This document shows, piece after piece, positions 6,413 through 6,511 of a stretch of 6,511 nucleotides of DNA. The position numbers were made by a program, and so were the translations under genes. Every line of letters begins with the position of its first letter. Position 1 is the first letter of the stretch. Source of the stretch: an uncultured Oscillospiraceae bacterium (lineage in GTDB: Bacteria; Bacillota; Clostridia; Oscillospirales; Acutalibacteraceae); the NCBI GenBank assembly GCA_958451705.1, contig CAUDRD010000091.1:1-6511 (forward strand), given 5' to 3'. Below the pieces are notes generated by a model that was not told the origin of the DNA, ran no database searches, and saw only the letters and a list, made by a program, of their open reading frames with translations.

Positions 6413-6429
6413 ATTACTGTTAATAACAG
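6398..6429. repeat. Two adjacent palindromes over the efp -10 region
   Basis: GTAATAGT at 6398-6405 and ACTATTAC at 6410-6417 are perfect 8-base inverted repeats around a 4-base centre that carries part of the -10 box. The next palindrome, CTGTT at 6417-6421 with AACAG at 6425-6429, begins on the last base of the first. They could be a regulator-binding site or a 5' RNA stem, but the bases are AT-rich and chance is possible. Confidence 0.5.
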
Positions 6430-6449
6430 ATTTTCGGAGGAATAATATT

Positions 6450-6511
6450 ATGGTTACAGCAGGCGATTTCAGAAACGGCGTCACATTTGAAATGGACGGC
6501 AACGTTTATCA
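6450..6511 (+). CDS. efp: Elongation factor P (3' truncated by window edge)
   Basis: The first 20 codons are visible, reading MVTAGDFRNGVTFEMDGNVY, which matches the start of bacterial EF-P (commonly M-I-S-A-G-D-F-R-N-G-x-T). EF-P binds the ribosome between the P and E sites and relieves stalling at consecutive prolines. The start codon ATG at 6450 follows GGAGG at 6436-6440 by 9 bases. The modified-residue loop (near position 32) and everything after it lie outside the window, so the modification type cannot be judged. Its place directly after aroQ and the aminopeptidase gene is the conserved Firmicutes order. Confidence 0.95.
   Translation, partial: MVTAGDFRNGVTFEMDGNVY

Larger units (their letters stand above)
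6313..6449 (+). other. AT-rich gap between the aminopeptidase gene and efp
   Basis: This 137-base stretch contains no gene. It holds a run of seven T at 6329-6335 shortly after the aminopeptidase stop but without a convincing GC-rich stem before it, then a hairpin, a putative promoter and the efp ribosome binding site GGAGG at 6436-6440. A weak AGAGC/GCTCT pair at the end of the aminopeptidase gene lies too far from the T run to make a standard terminator. Confidence 0.7.

Noticed and set aside
1..6511. CRISPR array, tRNA, rRNA, insertion sequence, phage or defence genes
   Set aside because: No regularly spaced repeats, no RNA gene signatures and no transposase, integrase or defence-like protein were seen on reading. 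The content is ordinary chromosomal housekeeping.

Overview
The window looks like a chromosomal housekeeping region from a low-to-mid GC Gram-positive bacterium of the Clostridia, probably an Oscillospiraceae/Ruminococcaceae-type gut anaerobe. The evidence is the Firmicutes-style leucyl-tRNA synthetase with two CxxC pairs, strong GGAGG-type ribosome binding sites, the aroQ - aminopeptidase P - efp order also known from Bacillus subtilis (yqhS-yqhT-efp), and a YqeG-family protein. The taxon is inferred from gene order and protein style, not from a search. All genes are on the + strand.

Left block (1-3936): the C-terminal part of a multi-membrane-span protein, possibly a GT-C type glycosyltransferase and cut by the window edge, is followed after 12 bases by rsfS (ribosomal silencing factor). 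The rsfS stop overlaps the leuS start by one base. These three read as one transcription unit whose promoter lies outside the window. No T-box is visible directly before leuS.

Middle (3937-4308): a short intergenic region holds a perfect-consensus sigma-A promoter (TTGACA, 18 bases, TATAAT). It drives a 58-codon gene for ribosomal protein bS21 (rpsU), which is followed by a good intrinsic terminator. A 14-base inverted repeat with one mismatch flanks the promoter, and the leader contains a CCCCT that could pair with the very strong Shine-Dalgarno sequence. This is the most interesting non-coding stretch in the window.

Right block (4309-6511): yqeG (HAD IIIA phosphatase family), aroQ (type II 3-dehydroquinate dehydratase) and an M24 aminopeptidase P gene overlap one another by 14 and 4 bases and appear translationally coupled. 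I see no separate promoter for them, so they may depend on read-through of the rpsU terminator. A 137-base AT-rich gap with a hairpin, a plausible promoter and a palindrome over the -10 box then leads to efp (elongation factor P), cut by the right edge.

The functional theme is translation (RsfS, LeuRS, bS21, EF-P) with one shikimate-pathway enzyme and one peptidase. I found no mobile element, CRISPR array, rRNA, tRNA or defence system, and nothing that amounts to a new multi-gene system. The points worth a second look are regulatory.
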